Assembly (NCBI GenBank): GCA_024637395.1
Contig: JAGXFG010000059.1
Span: forward strand, 1 to 64,000
DNA length: 64,000 nucleotides
Origin: Burkholderiaceae bacterium
Lineage (GTDB): Bacteria > Pseudomonadota > Gammaproteobacteria > Burkholderiales > Burkholderiaceae_E
Direction of reading: 5' to 3'
Shown here: positions 1 through 7,927 of the stretch, piece by piece
Numbering within the stretch: position 1 is the stretch's first letter
Layout of the letters: each line of letters starts with the position of its first letter
Position numbers and translations under genes: made by a program
The notes under the pieces: generated by a model
Database searches by the model: none
Seen by the model: the letters and a program-made list of their open reading frames with translations, nothing else
What the model was told of the DNA's origin: nothing

Positions 1-173
1 AAAGGGTCCAAGGCCACCACGTCGGGGCGTCCGAGATACCGCCTGCCGTAGGTGAAGGTCCCTTCAAAGGCGCCAGCGCCGACGGTGCGCACCTTGAGGG
101 ACGCGCAGGGCACCGTCTCCGTGGTCCCGGGAAGCTGGATGTAGACGTAGCAAGCCTGTTCCGAGTTGGCCAT
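1..173 (-). CDS. hipA: HipA-family toxin kinase, N-terminal fragment cut by window edge
   Basis: About 57 residues are visible before the window edge. The fragment shows the N-terminal beta-subdomain typical of HipA kinases: a V-Y-I-x-L-P-G strand near residues 9-15, then a G-x-F-x-Y-G-R-x-Y-L pattern and R-P-D-V-V-A-L-D-P near residues 40-57. The ATG is at 173, three bases after the stop of the upstream antitoxin gene, as in hipBA operons. HipA proteins are serine/threonine kinases that phosphorylate a translation component and are neutralised by HipB. The catalytic half is outside the window, so activity cannot be judged. Confidence 0.8.
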   Translation of the reverse strand, partial: MANSEQACYVYIQLPGTTETVPCASLKVRTVGAGAFEGTFTYGRRYLGRPDVVALDP

Positions 174-176
174 GGT

Positions 177-503
177 TCAGAAGTCGTTGTCGCTGTCTAT
201 CGGGTGGCGTACGCGCTTGGGCCGGCGAGCGGCCTCCAGAATCTTCCCGTGCTCGTCAGCATCAGGGTCGGCAAGCGCAACGGCGGTGCCCAGTAGACCG
301 AGCTTCCAGAGCACGGTGAAGGCAGTGGCGATGGTCGCGCCCGGTGCGCCTTTCTCGAGGACGTACAGGGTCTTGCGGGTGATGTTGCAGGCCTGCGCCA
401 GTTCTTCTTGGCTCAGGCGGCGGCGGACGCGAGCGAGCCGGATGTTCTGGCCCAATCGTTGCGCTGCCGTTGCGACATCCAGCGGAGGAGTCGTAGTCGT
501 CAT
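177..503 (-). CDS. hipB: HipB-like XRE-family antitoxin / transcriptional repressor
   Basis: This is a 108-residue protein. A Cro/C1-type helix-turn-helix spans about residues 12-68: G-x-x-I-R-x-A-R, then R-L-S-Q-E-E-L-A-Q, then T-R-K-T-L-Y-x-L-E-K-G. The basic C-terminal tail (RRPKRVRHP) is the kind of extension that often contacts the toxin. It lies directly upstream of hipA with a 3-bp gap, which supports a HipB antitoxin that binds HipA and represses the operon. Inverted TACCC/GGGTA repeats around its promoter are candidate operators. Confidence 0.85.
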   Translation of the reverse strand: MTTTTPPLDVATAAQRLGQNIRLARVRRRLSQEELAQACNITRKTLYVLEKGAPGATIATAFTVLWKLGLLGTAVALADPDADEHGKILEAARRPKRVRHPIDSDNDF

Positions 504-507
504 TGGC

Positions 508-563
508 TACCCATAAACTCACTTTGTGGGTAGCACTTTACCCTTTACGGCGAATTTCGTCAA
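508..563 (-). promoter_or_regulatory. hipBA promoter with TACCC/GGGTA operator repeats
   Basis: On the minus strand a -35 TTGACG (558-563) is separated by 17 bp from a -10 TAAAGT (535-540). An inverted repeat TACCCA (508-513) / TGGGTA (527-532) lies between the -10 and the hipB start. A further TACCC (539-543) is in the spacer and a GGGTA lies upstream at 582-586. HipB operators in E. coli are inverted pentamers, so these are candidate autoregulatory sites. The motif match is seen; binding is inferred. Confidence 0.6.
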
Positions 564-708
564 CTGCATGGCAACTATAACGGGTAGAATGTTGCCCAAG
601 AGGCGCCATTTAGAGTATCCACTAAAGGCGCGACGGTCGGTGATGTAATTCAACACGCTGTAAGCGAACGCGGCCCCCATCAGCCTCGACCTGGGAAGAT
701 GCGCTGAT

Positions 709-1548
709 TCAGATCGCAACCAGCAGCCCGCCCGCGAAAATGGCGAGCGACAGCAGCGCCATTCCGAGGAGCGCGATCGGAGGCATGGCCGGCGCTGGCA
801 TGTCCGCCGCCGACGCCTTTGCCGGTTCCGCCATTGCGGGATGCCCTGGATACTGGCGTATCGAAGTGGATTTGCTCGACCCGACCCCCGGCGCTGCCGC
901 CGCCGGCCGCACGGTGGTCATTCCGTGCTTCAGGTGGTGGGCCACCAGCCACCAGTTCATCGGATACGCGACAATGAAACCCGCGAGCAAGGACATCGAC
1001 ATCCGAAACCAGAATTCCGGATGCAGAGGATCGCGCGCAGCGTCGAAATAGTGCGCAAACAGGGCGGCCACTGGGACCATGCCCGCCATCAGAATGTTCA
1101 TCGACAGGAATTCGGGGATGAACGTCGTCCTGAGCGAGCGTGAGTACGAGCCCGACATTTCCCGCATGAACAGCGCCTGGAAGACTGTCCATCCGAACAG
1201 GAAGCCGAGCGCATACTCGAGCGCGATTTCGCCGACCCCGACAATTTGAAAGTGGCGCGCGAGCACCGCGCCGACCAGAATTCCCACGCCGTCGCCCGCC
1301 ACACAATGCATCGTCGACCCGAGCACCTGACGCCAGCGCGCGGCGACATATTGCTCGTGCATCCCGGGCCGCGGCTCACGGCAGCCCAGCACGTAGAGGA
1401 ACGCCCCTATCGGCCCGGTGTAGGCGGTAAGCAACACAAATCCCCATTTCATCACGGCGGACTCGGGCGTCGAACGAATGTCGACGATGACGAAAGCAGT
1501 CGACAGCGCGGCAAGCACGAACCACAACAGCATCACGCCTTCAAGCAT
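709..1548 (-). CDS. DUF4396 domain integral membrane protein
   Basis: This is a 279-residue protein with about six hydrophobic segments: near residues 5-22, 35-55, 85-103, 108-126, 150-168 and 182-200. The motif P-M-N-W-W-L-V-x-H-x-L-K-H-G-M near residue 197 is characteristic of DUF4396 proteins. A low-complexity Ala/Pro/Ser linker (about 212-255) leads to one last hydrophobic segment. Function is unknown; members often sit near metal- or copper-handling genes, but nothing nearby supports that here. The ATG is preceded by GGCGGAG. It stands alone between the hip promoter and a divergent small gene. Confidence 0.7.
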   Translation of the reverse strand: MLEGVMLLWFVLAALSTAFVIVDIRSTPESAVMKWGFVLLTAYTGPIGAFLYVLGCREPRPGMHEQYVAARWRQVLGSTMHCVAGDGVGILVGAVLARHFQIVGVGEIALEYALGFLFGWTVFQALFMREMSGSYSRSLRTTFIPEFLSMNILMAGMVPVAALFAHYFDAARDPLHPEFWFRMSMSLLAGFIVAYPMNWWLVAHHLKHGMTTVRPAAAAPGVGSSKSTSIRQYPGHPAMAEPAKASAADMPAPAMPPIALLGMALLSLAIFAGGLLVAI

Positions 1549-1703
1549 ACGAACTCCGCCATTCGATCAATCCGGGCTCAGCCGGCTGCGGTCCATTGTC
1601 CTGTGCGATTATGAACTTGCCAGACAATGACCCCTGCAATTCCGCTAATCACCGAGGCTGGCATGTGACCAAGAAGGACGAGGTTGGGCGAAAGGTTGCC
1701 ACT

Positions 1704-2030
1704 ATGACCCGCCGGAATCATTACCACGTCTACGTCGTCGAGTTATCGACGGACATTCTCTACGAGGCGCGATTCCGGCGCGCCAATCCCGGCTACGTTG
1801 CGGGGCAGCCGTGTATCTACGTCGGCATGACAGGACTCGATCCAGACGTGCGCTTCGACAAGCACAAGGCCGGCATTCAGGCCAATCGCTACGTGCAGCG
1901 CTATGGGCTGCGACTGCGGCCGGATCTCTACGAAGTCTACGATCCGATGTCCTATGACGCCGCCCGCGACCTGGAGGTGGAACTCGCCATCGACTTTCGC
2001 GAGTCAGGATATGGTGTCTGGCAAGCCTAG
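1704..2030 (+). CDS. Small GIY-YIG-nuclease-like protein
   Basis: This is a 108-residue protein. An H-V-Y-V-V-E-L strand near residue 7, followed by C-I-Y-V-G-M-T-G and then R-F-D-K-H-K-A-G, gives the order of short strand, Y-V-G, Arg and His seen in GIY-YIG endonuclease domains. The second half has an acidic helix ending E-L-A-I-D-F-R. No DNA-binding extension is present. I chose the ATG at 1704 because AAAGG lies 8 bp upstream; an in-frame upstream start (1596) would add 36 residues with no domain character. Assignment is by motif pattern only. Confidence 0.55.
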   Translation: MTRRNHYHVYVVELSTDILYEARFRRANPGYVAGQPCIYVGMTGLDPDVRFDKHKAGIQANRYVQRYGLRLRPDLYEVYDPMSYDAARDLEVELAIDFRESGYGVWQA

Positions 2031-2041
2031 TCGCGCGGTCT

Positions 2042-2545
2042 TCAGCCCCGCTCGGGCGAGCCTGTCCCGGCCCTGAAAGCGCCGATCGCATCCAGCAGAA
2101 ACTGAACTGCCAGGGCACCGAAGCCGATCGGCAGCATCGCATACGGGAAGGCTGTGGGCGTGCCGAAGCCCGATGAGACCCGTTCGCCATACTCGATTGC
2201 CTGCATCGTCATCATCCCACCGCGCCACGCCATGATGGTGCAGAAGGCGACGCCGACCAGCCCGATCACGGCGCGAATCACGCGCTGCGTGCCCGGCCCG
2301 GCCCGCGACGTAAAGAACGTGATGCGGATATGTTCATCATCACGCTGGATCGCGGCCGCGGTCATCACCGCGATGTAGATGATCAAGAAGGTGTTGATCT
2401 CGAGGCTCCACGACGTGGGAGCCGCCAGGCCGTAACGCATTAGGGAGTCGTAGCAGATCGTGACCACCATGAAGGCGAGCACGACCTGCCCGACAACCCT
2501 AAGCGCCAGGGTAAGCTTTGCGAAGAAAGCGTCGACGGCACCCAC
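2042..2545 (-). CDS. TRAP transporter small permease (DctQ family), system 1
   Basis: This is a 167-residue protein with four hydrophobic helices (about 15-35, 48-66, 88-108 and 130-150) and the conserved W-S-L-E-I-N motif that follows helix 1 in DctQ subunits. It starts at a GTG with AAGGGAG 7 bp upstream and follows the binding-protein gene by 12 bp. It forms the membrane complex with the DctM subunit and takes up an organic acid brought by the binding protein, driven by an ion gradient. Substrate is unknown. The operon order M-P-Q is less usual than P-Q-M. Confidence 0.87.
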   Translation of the reverse strand: MGAVDAFFAKLTLALRVVGQVVLAFMVVTICYDSLMRYGLAAPTSWSLEINTFLIIYIAVMTAAAIQRDDEHIRITFFTSRAGPGTQRVIRAVIGLVGVAFCTIMAWRGGMMTMQAIEYGERVSSGFGTPTAFPYAMLPIGFGALAVQFLLDAIGAFRAGTGSPERG

Positions 2546-2557
2546 GGTTTGGCTCCC

Positions 2558-3601
2558 TTATTGCCCCAGCGCCAGCGCGATGGCTTTCTTGCCGACATCC
2601 GCCCCGACCTGCGACGCCCACGTGCCACGGACCACCGCGCCGGCAGCGTCGAGCTTGGCAATATCGGCGGCCGTCGGCTCGATGATCCTGACCCCGGCCG
2701 CTTTCACTTTTGGCCAGAATTCCTTCGGATAAATATTGTCGTTGGCCTGCTTCGCTGATTCGACGTCGAACCAGGCGGCAGCGGCCTCCATGCCGGCGCG
2801 CACCTCCGGCGCCATCTTTTCCCAGCGGCTCTTCTGCACAAACACCCCGATTCCATAAGCCGTAATCGGCAGACGATAGCAGCCGCCCGACTGCTCCTGG
2901 AGGCTGCGGCCGATGATGGTCGAGATATTGGCGACCGCCGCGTCGACCGTGCCGCGCTGCATCGCCAGATAGAGTTCGGAAGACGGGATACGGGCCGCCG
3001 CAGCGCCGAATTTCTCCATTACGCCGGTGGCCTCGAAACTGACCACGCGCACGCGCTTGCCCTTGATATCGTCCAGCGACTGGATCAGTGACGACTTGCC
3101 GCTCCACAGGTACTCGGGCTCAAGGATGCCGCCGCCCATGCTCAGCATGTAGAGGTCTTCCTTGGCGAGTTCCTGGTTCATCAAATTGAACAGCGGCGAT
3201 CCCTTTGCGATGCGTGCCGGGTGCTTGTACAACTCCTCCACCACCCCCGGCAAGCCCGTGATGCCCAGAATTGGCGCCGAACGGGTGATGTAGGAAGTCG
3301 TGTGGAACATGAAATCAATGGTGCCGCTGCGCAGCGCTGGCAATTGCTCGTCAGCCTTGAGCAACTTGCCGGAATGGAAGAAGTCGACGGTGATCGCCTT
3401 GCTCGCATTCTTTTGCAGATGTTCGACGAAGCCGTTGGAGCCATAGGACAGGGCCTTGTACGACAGCGGCAAATACGTCACGCCGGTCATCCGGGTGGCT
3501 GCGTTAGCCGAGGTCGGCAAGAATCCCCCGAGCAAGGCAGCTCCGGTGGCGGCGCCGCCATAAACCCGCAAGAAGTCGCGTCGGTTTAGTGTCATGGTCA
3601 T
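2558..3601 (-). CDS. TRAP transporter substrate-binding protein (DctP family), Tat-exported
   Basis: This is a 347-residue periplasmic binding protein. The N-terminus has a twin-arginine motif R-R-D-F-L-R (residues 7-12), a hydrophobic stretch and an A-N-A cleavage region near residue 34, so it is probably exported folded through Tat. Downstream blocks are DctP-like: F-H-S-G-K-L-L-K near 76, R-V-R-V near 180 and a long C-terminal helical region. AGGAG lies 6 bp before the start. The nearby genes do not identify a ligand. Confidence 0.85.
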   Translation of the reverse strand: MTMTLNRRDFLRVYGGAATGAALLGGFLPTSANAATRMTGVTYLPLSYKALSYGSNGFVEHLQKNASKAITVDFFHSGKLLKADEQLPALRSGTIDFMFHTTSYITRSAPILGITGLPGVVEELYKHPARIAKGSPLFNLMNQELAKEDLYMLSMGGGILEPEYLWSGKSSLIQSLDDIKGKRVRVVSFEATGVMEKFGAAAARIPSSELYLAMQRGTVDAAVANISTIIGRSLQEQSGGCYRLPITAYGIGVFVQKSRWEKMAPEVRAGMEAAAAWFDVESAKQANDNIYPKEFWPKVKAAGVRIIEPTAADIAKLDAAGAVVRGTWASQVGADVGKKAIALALGQ

Positions 3602-3622
3602 CTCCTAGTTTCTTGGTTGGAA

Positions 3623-4918
3623 TCAGAAGTGGCCGGGCAGCCAAAGGCTGATCGACGGGAAAAGGACAAATAGCATCAGCATCGCAAACTGCACCACGAC
3701 AAAGGGCATCACGCCCGCGATGATCTCCTCGACCGAGAGCATCGGGCAGACCCCGCGCAGGGCGTAGATGTTCAAGCCCACTGGCGGCGTCACGACTGCG
3801 ATTTCGAGGTTCATCACGAGGATTATCCCGAACCACAGTGGGTCATAGCCGAGCGCCGTGATCAATGGCAGCAGTATGGGCGTGGTCACGACGATCAGCG
3901 ACACTCCATCGACGAGCATCCCCAGGAATACCAGCGCCAGCATCACCAGCGTCAGTATGGCCCACGGTGGCAACGCCGTTGCGATCAGCGCCTCAGTTAC
4001 GTTCTCGGGCAGGCGCACCAGATTGAGGTAGTCGCCGAAGATCTTTGCGCACCCGATGATAAGCATGATCGAGCCCGAAACCTTGACGCTCGATGCGAAG
4101 ACCTCCACCAGCTTCTTGCGGTCGAGGGTGCGGAAGATCACTCCCGCGATGAACCATGCGCCAGCCGCGCCGAAGGCGGCTGATTCGGTCGGCGTGGCGA
4201 GCCCGGTGTAGATCGCGCCAAGAACGATAGCCACCAGCAGCAACGCGTGCCAGATTCCGCCCAGAGCGCGAAATCGCTCGCGCCAGGAATGGACCGAGAT
4301 GGTGTCTGCCGGAGCCAATTCCGGATTGACGAGCACGCGCACGTAGATGAGCAACGCGAGCGCGCCTGCGAGCGCAACGCCGGGAACTAGACCGCCGATG
4401 AACAGCGCCGCGACCGACACGCCCGACATCGCGCCGTAGATGATGAACGGCACGCTGGGAGGAATCAGCATCGCCAGCGCGCCAGCGCTTGCAACGCTGC
4501 CCGCGGCGAGGCGACGGTTGTAGCCGTGCTTGAGCATCTCCGGCACCGCTATCGATCCGACCGCGGCGACCCCGGCGACGCTGACCCCGCTCACCGCGCC
4601 AAAGATGGCCGAAGCGCCGACGGTTGCGATAGCCAGTCCGCCGCGCAACCATTGCAGCCACAAGGCCGCGGCGCGGAACAGGTTGGCGCCGACCGGCGTC
4701 GCCCCCAGGAAGTTGCCCATCAGGATGAACAGCGGCAAGGCGATCAGCTCGAAACTGTTGAGCTGGCCGAAGAACGAGGTCGGCGCGAAGAAGAAGGCCA
4801 GGCTGCCGCGGGCCATGTACAGCCCGGTCATTCCGGCAGCGCCGAGCGCGAGGAAGATCGGTGCGCCGATAGAGATCATCACCAGAAGAATCACGACGAC
4901 GACGGCGGGCTCGATCAT
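3623..4918 (-). CDS. TRAP transporter large permease (DctM family), system 1
   Basis: This is a 431-residue, very hydrophobic protein of the length usual for DctM. Characteristic blocks are P-L-F-I-L-M-G-N-F near 62, A-x-S-G-x-S-V near 110 and I-P-P-S-V-P-x-I near 152 (the conserved I-P-P-S loop), with V-T-P-P-V-G-L-N near 375. It is the ion-coupled transport subunit. It appears to be the first gene of the minus-strand unit dctM-dctP-dctQ. The 232 bp upstream hold no convincing gene or promoter. Confidence 0.9.
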   Translation of the reverse strand: MIEPAVVVVILLVMISIGAPIFLALGAAGMTGLYMARGSLAFFFAPTSFFGQLNSFELIALPLFILMGNFLGATPVGANLFRAAALWLQWLRGGLAIATVGASAIFGAVSGVSVAGVAAVGSIAVPEMLKHGYNRRLAAGSVASAGALAMLIPPSVPFIIYGAMSGVSVAALFIGGLVPGVALAGALALLIYVRVLVNPELAPADTISVHSWRERFRALGGIWHALLLVAIVLGAIYTGLATPTESAAFGAAGAWFIAGVIFRTLDRKKLVEVFASSVKVSGSIMLIIGCAKIFGDYLNLVRLPENVTEALIATALPPWAILTLVMLALVFLGMLVDGVSLIVVTTPILLPLITALGYDPLWFGIILVMNLEIAVVTPPVGLNIYALRGVCPMLSVEEIIAGVMPFVVVQFAMLMLFVLFPSISLWLPGHF

Positions 4919-5150
4919 GGGGCGCTCCGGGCTGCGGGCGAGCCGGTGGTGGCGGCAATCAATGCCGCCATCAAAGCCTCTGTATCTCCGCTTGATCTCA
5001 TGGCTGGACTATTGTGCATGGCGGTGTTGCGCTGGACCTACCGTCTTGCCGACGGTCTGCCAGTTCGCAAGACGGGGGTGGTTGAGAGCAGCCGGCATCA
5101 GGCGCGGGAAGGATAGCATGGTGGTTTTGCCGCACCACCGGCTGGCGCGC

Positions 5151-5636
5151 CTAATCCGCCGAAGGCCACCCCGCCAGGTCGAGCTCGAGATACCTGGTGC
5201 CCTCGATGGGGTTGAAGACATAGGCCGGAATCGGCTTGAAGCCCATCGCCAGGTAGATGTCCTGGGCTGCGGTCATCGTCGCGAGGGTGTCTAGCCGTAT
5301 ACGCTGATAGCCAGCGTCCCTGGCCGCCACGCAGATCGCTTCGGCCAGCCGTCGACCAAGGCCAAGCCCGCGCCCTTCGGGGCGAACATAAAGGCGCTTC
5401 ATCTCGCATGCCCCCTCGCCCATCGGGCGCAGGGCGACGCAGCCCACTGCCGTGCCCTGTTGCCAGGCCAGCAGCACCCGGCCAGTGGGAGCCGAATACT
5501 TGCCGGGCAGTGTCGCCAGCTCCTCCTCGAAATTCTGGAAACAAAGGTCGACCCCGAGACTGTCGGCATATTCCCGGAAGATTTCCCGTATGACCGCGAG
5601 ATCGTCCGGGAAGCGCGCCGCGAATATTTGCGCCAT
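5151..5636 (-). CDS. GNAT-family N-acetyltransferase
   Basis: This is a 161-residue protein. It has the acetyl-CoA-binding motif A signature M-K-R-L-Y-V-R-P-E-G-R-G-L-G-L-G-R-R-L near residue 80, followed by the motif-B helix and a Y-L-A-M-G-F-K motif near 131. I chose the ATG at 5636 over a TTG at 5657. It ends the long minus-strand run, 30 bp after the SDR gene, so it may be co-transcribed with the tetronate genes. The acyl acceptor cannot be inferred. Confidence 0.8.
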   Translation of the reverse strand: MAQIFAARFPDDLAVIREIFREYADSLGVDLCFQNFEEELATLPGKYSAPTGRVLLAWQQGTAVGCVALRPMGEGACEMKRLYVRPEGRGLGLGRRLAEAICVAARDAGYQRIRLDTLATMTAAQDIYLAMGFKPIPAYVFNPIEGTRYLELDLAGWPSAD

Positions 5637-5687
5637 GGCGCTGCTCAGCACCTGCAAGACCGTGTCGCGCCGACGCTCGCAGCAGCG

Positions 5688-6449
5688 TCACACACAGCGT
5701 GCGCCATCGACCTCGATGCAGACGCCCGAGATGAACGCGGCCTCGTCGCTGACCAGGTAAAGCACCGCGTTGCCGACGTCGAGCGCCGTTGAAAAGCGGC
5801 CGAGCGGAATCGTCGCGCGAAACGTGGCGAGACGCTCTTCGGTGAGCTCGCCACCGGCGAACGAGGTGCTCAGGCGGGTCAACGGGTTCATCACCGGGTT
5901 GATGCAGTTGACCCGGATATTGTCCGCGCCGAGTTCCGCCGCCAGCGACTTCGAGGTCGTGATCACCGCCCCCTTGGAACCGTTGTACCAGGTCAGTCCG
6001 GGGCGCGGTCGCACCCCCGCGGTGGAGGCGATATTGACCAGGCTGCCACCGCCATTGCGGCGCAACGCCGGCACCGCATGGATGGTCGAGAGGTAGATGC
6101 TCTTGACGTTGACCGCGTAGACGCGGTCGAACTCTTCTTCGCTGACCTCGAGCGCGCTCTGGTTGCGGTGCGTCCAGCCGGCATTGTTGACCATGGCGTC
6201 GAGCTTGCCGTGGCGCTGCTCCGCGGCCTGCACCAGTGCCTTCATGTCGGCCGAGCTGGTCACGTCGGCTGCAAAGAACGAAGCTCGCCCCCCGGCCGCC
6301 ACGATCTCGGCCACCACTTTCTCGCCGCTCACCACATCGATGTCGTTGACGATGACCTGCGCGCCTTCCTCGGCGAGCCGCCTGGCGATCCCTTCGCCAA
6401 TGCCGCTGCCGGCTCCAGTGACGATGATCGACTTGTCCTGAACCCGCAT
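5688..6449 (-). CDS. SDR-family NAD(P)-dependent oxidoreductase
   Basis: This is a 253-residue classical short-chain dehydrogenase. The cofactor loop T-G-A-G-S-G-I-G is at residues 11-18, D-V near 62, N-N-A-G at 88-91, catalytic Ser142, and Tyr155-x3-Lys159; the C-terminus ends in a Val-Asp-Gly-Ala pattern usual for the family. An acidic residue after beta-2 (N-D-I-D near 35-38) suggests NAD(H) preference. It lies 25 bp after the aldehyde dehydrogenase in the four-carbon acid operon, so it may oxidise a related polyol or hydroxy acid; that substrate is inferred. Confidence 0.87.
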   Translation of the reverse strand: MRVQDKSIIVTGAGSGIGEGIARRLAEEGAQVIVNDIDVVSGEKVVAEIVAAGGRASFFAADVTSSADMKALVQAAEQRHGKLDAMVNNAGWTHRNQSALEVSEEEFDRVYAVNVKSIYLSTIHAVPALRRNGGGSLVNIASTAGVRPRPGLTWYNGSKGAVITTSKSLAAELGADNIRVNCINPVMNPLTRLSTSFAGGELTEERLATFRATIPLGRFSTALDVGNAVLYLVSDEAAFISGVCIEVDGARCV

Positions 6450-6474
6450 ATAGAGAGATCTCCGATCGAGGTGT

Positions 6475-7908
6475 TCAACCGTGCCGAATGGCGACGGTCT
6501 TCATGGTGGTGAAGCCGTAGAGCGCTTCGAAACCTTTTTCACGGCCATAGCCGCTGGCCTTGATGCCGCCAAACGGCAGTTCGACCCCGCCGCCGGCACC
6601 GTAGTTATTGATGAACACCTGTCCGGCCTTGACCCGCCTGGCCATCCGGAACTGGCGCGCGCCATCCTGGGTCCAGACCCCGGCCACCAGCCCGAAATTG
6701 GTGCAGTTGGCCATCTGCACGGCCTGGTCCTCGTCGTCAAAAGCCATCGCCGAGAGCACCGGACCGAAGACTTCTTCCTGCGCAATCCGGTGCTCCATCG
6801 GCACGTCGCGCAGCAGCGTCGGCGCGGCGTAGAAGCCGGTGTCCGGGGCCTCGGCGACGACGCTGCCCTGTGCCACGGTCGCGATGCCGGCGCAGCGCGC
6901 CTCTTCGAGGAAACCGTGCACCCGTTCGAGCTGGGTCTTGCGGATCAGCGGGCCGAGGTCGAGATCCATCTTCGGCGGACCGGCGCGCAGGGCGCTGAAG
7001 GCCTTGCCGACGCGCTCGAGCACTTGCTCGTAGAAGGCGCGCTGCACCAGCAACCGCGAACCGGCGCTGCAGGTCTGGCCGCTGTTTTGGACGATGGCGT
7101 TGATGATGAATGGCAACGCGGCTTCGATGTCGGCATCGGCGAAGACGATCTGCGGCCCCTTGCCGCCGAGTTCGAGGGTCACCGGGCAGTGGCGCTCGGC
7201 AGCGACCTGCTGGATCAGGGTGCCGACCCGGGGGCTGCCGGTGAAGCTGATGTGGTCGATCCCGGGATGGCGAGCCAGGGCATCACCAACCTCGTGGCCG
7301 TAGCCGGTGACGATGTTGATCGCTCCGGGCGGGAACCCCACCTCGGCGGCGAGTTCGGCCACCCTTATCAGTGACAGGCAGGCGTCCTCCGCGGGCTTGA
7401 CCACGCAGACGTTGCCGGCCGCCAGGGCCCCGCCCACGCTGCGGCCGAAGATCTGCATCGGGTAGTTCCAGGGGATCACGTGGCCGGTCACACCGTGTGG
7501 TTCGTACCAGGTCAGCACGCTGTAGCCATTGAGGTAGGGAATGGTCTCGCCGTGGAGCTTGTCGCCGGCGCCGGCGTAGAACTCGAAATAGCGCACCAGC
7601 GCCAGCGCGTCGGCCTTGGCCTGTTTGGTCGGCTTGCCGCAGTCGCGCTGCTCGATGGCAGCCAGCTCGTCGGCGTGCTCGGCCACCTTGGCGCTGAGCT
7701 TCATCAGCAGCCGGCCGCGCTCGGCGGCGGTCAGCTGGCCCCAGGTCTGGTCCAGGCATTCGCGGGCCGCGCGCACCGCGAGGTCGATATCCTCGGCATT
7801 GCTGCGTTCGATGGTGTCGTAGGTTTGGCCGTCAGCGGGGTCGATCACCGGCAGGGTCTGGCCCGAAGCGGAGCGCACAGCGGTATTGGCGATGTGGTTG
7901 AGCGGCAT
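6475..7908 (-). CDS. NAD(P)-dependent aldehyde dehydrogenase
   Basis: This is a 477-residue ALDH. It shows the cofactor region P-W-N-Y-P near residue 146, general base Glu246 in E-L-G-G-K-G-P, and catalytic Cys280 in G-Q-T-C-S-A-G, with the C-terminal P-F-G-G-I-K-x-S-G-Y-G-R-E motif. I chose the start at 7908; an upstream in-frame start would overlap the TRAP gene with a non-ALDH Arg/His-rich tail. The gene follows the TRAP large permease by 19 bp. Context suggests oxidation of a four-carbon hydroxyaldehyde (for example tetrose to tetronate); this is inference. Confidence 0.9.
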   Translation of the reverse strand: MPLNHIANTAVRSASGQTLPVIDPADGQTYDTIERSNAEDIDLAVRAARECLDQTWGQLTAAERGRLLMKLSAKVAEHADELAAIEQRDCGKPTKQAKADALALVRYFEFYAGAGDKLHGETIPYLNGYSVLTWYEPHGVTGHVIPWNYPMQIFGRSVGGALAAGNVCVVKPAEDACLSLIRVAELAAEVGFPPGAINIVTGYGHEVGDALARHPGIDHISFTGSPRVGTLIQQVAAERHCPVTLELGGKGPQIVFADADIEAALPFIINAIVQNSGQTCSAGSRLLVQRAFYEQVLERVGKAFSALRAGPPKMDLDLGPLIRKTQLERVHGFLEEARCAGIATVAQGSVVAEAPDTGFYAAPTLLRDVPMEHRIAQEEVFGPVLSAMAFDDEDQAVQMANCTNFGLVAGVWTQDGARQFRMARRVKAGQVFINNYGAGGGVELPFGGIKASGYGREKGFEALYGFTTMKTVAIRHG

Positions 7909-7927
7909 GAAGTTGGTCCGGTTTGGT

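Noticed and set aside
519-719. 66-codon minus-strand reading frame between hipB and the DUF4396 gene
   Set aside because: It overlaps the hipBA promoter and the end of the DUF4396 gene, has no ribosome site and no recognisable domain.
6481-7374. Long plus-strand reading frame opposite the aldehyde dehydrogenase
   Set aside because: It lies wholly antisense to a clear ALDH and has His/Arg/Gly-rich shadow composition typical of high-GC DNA.
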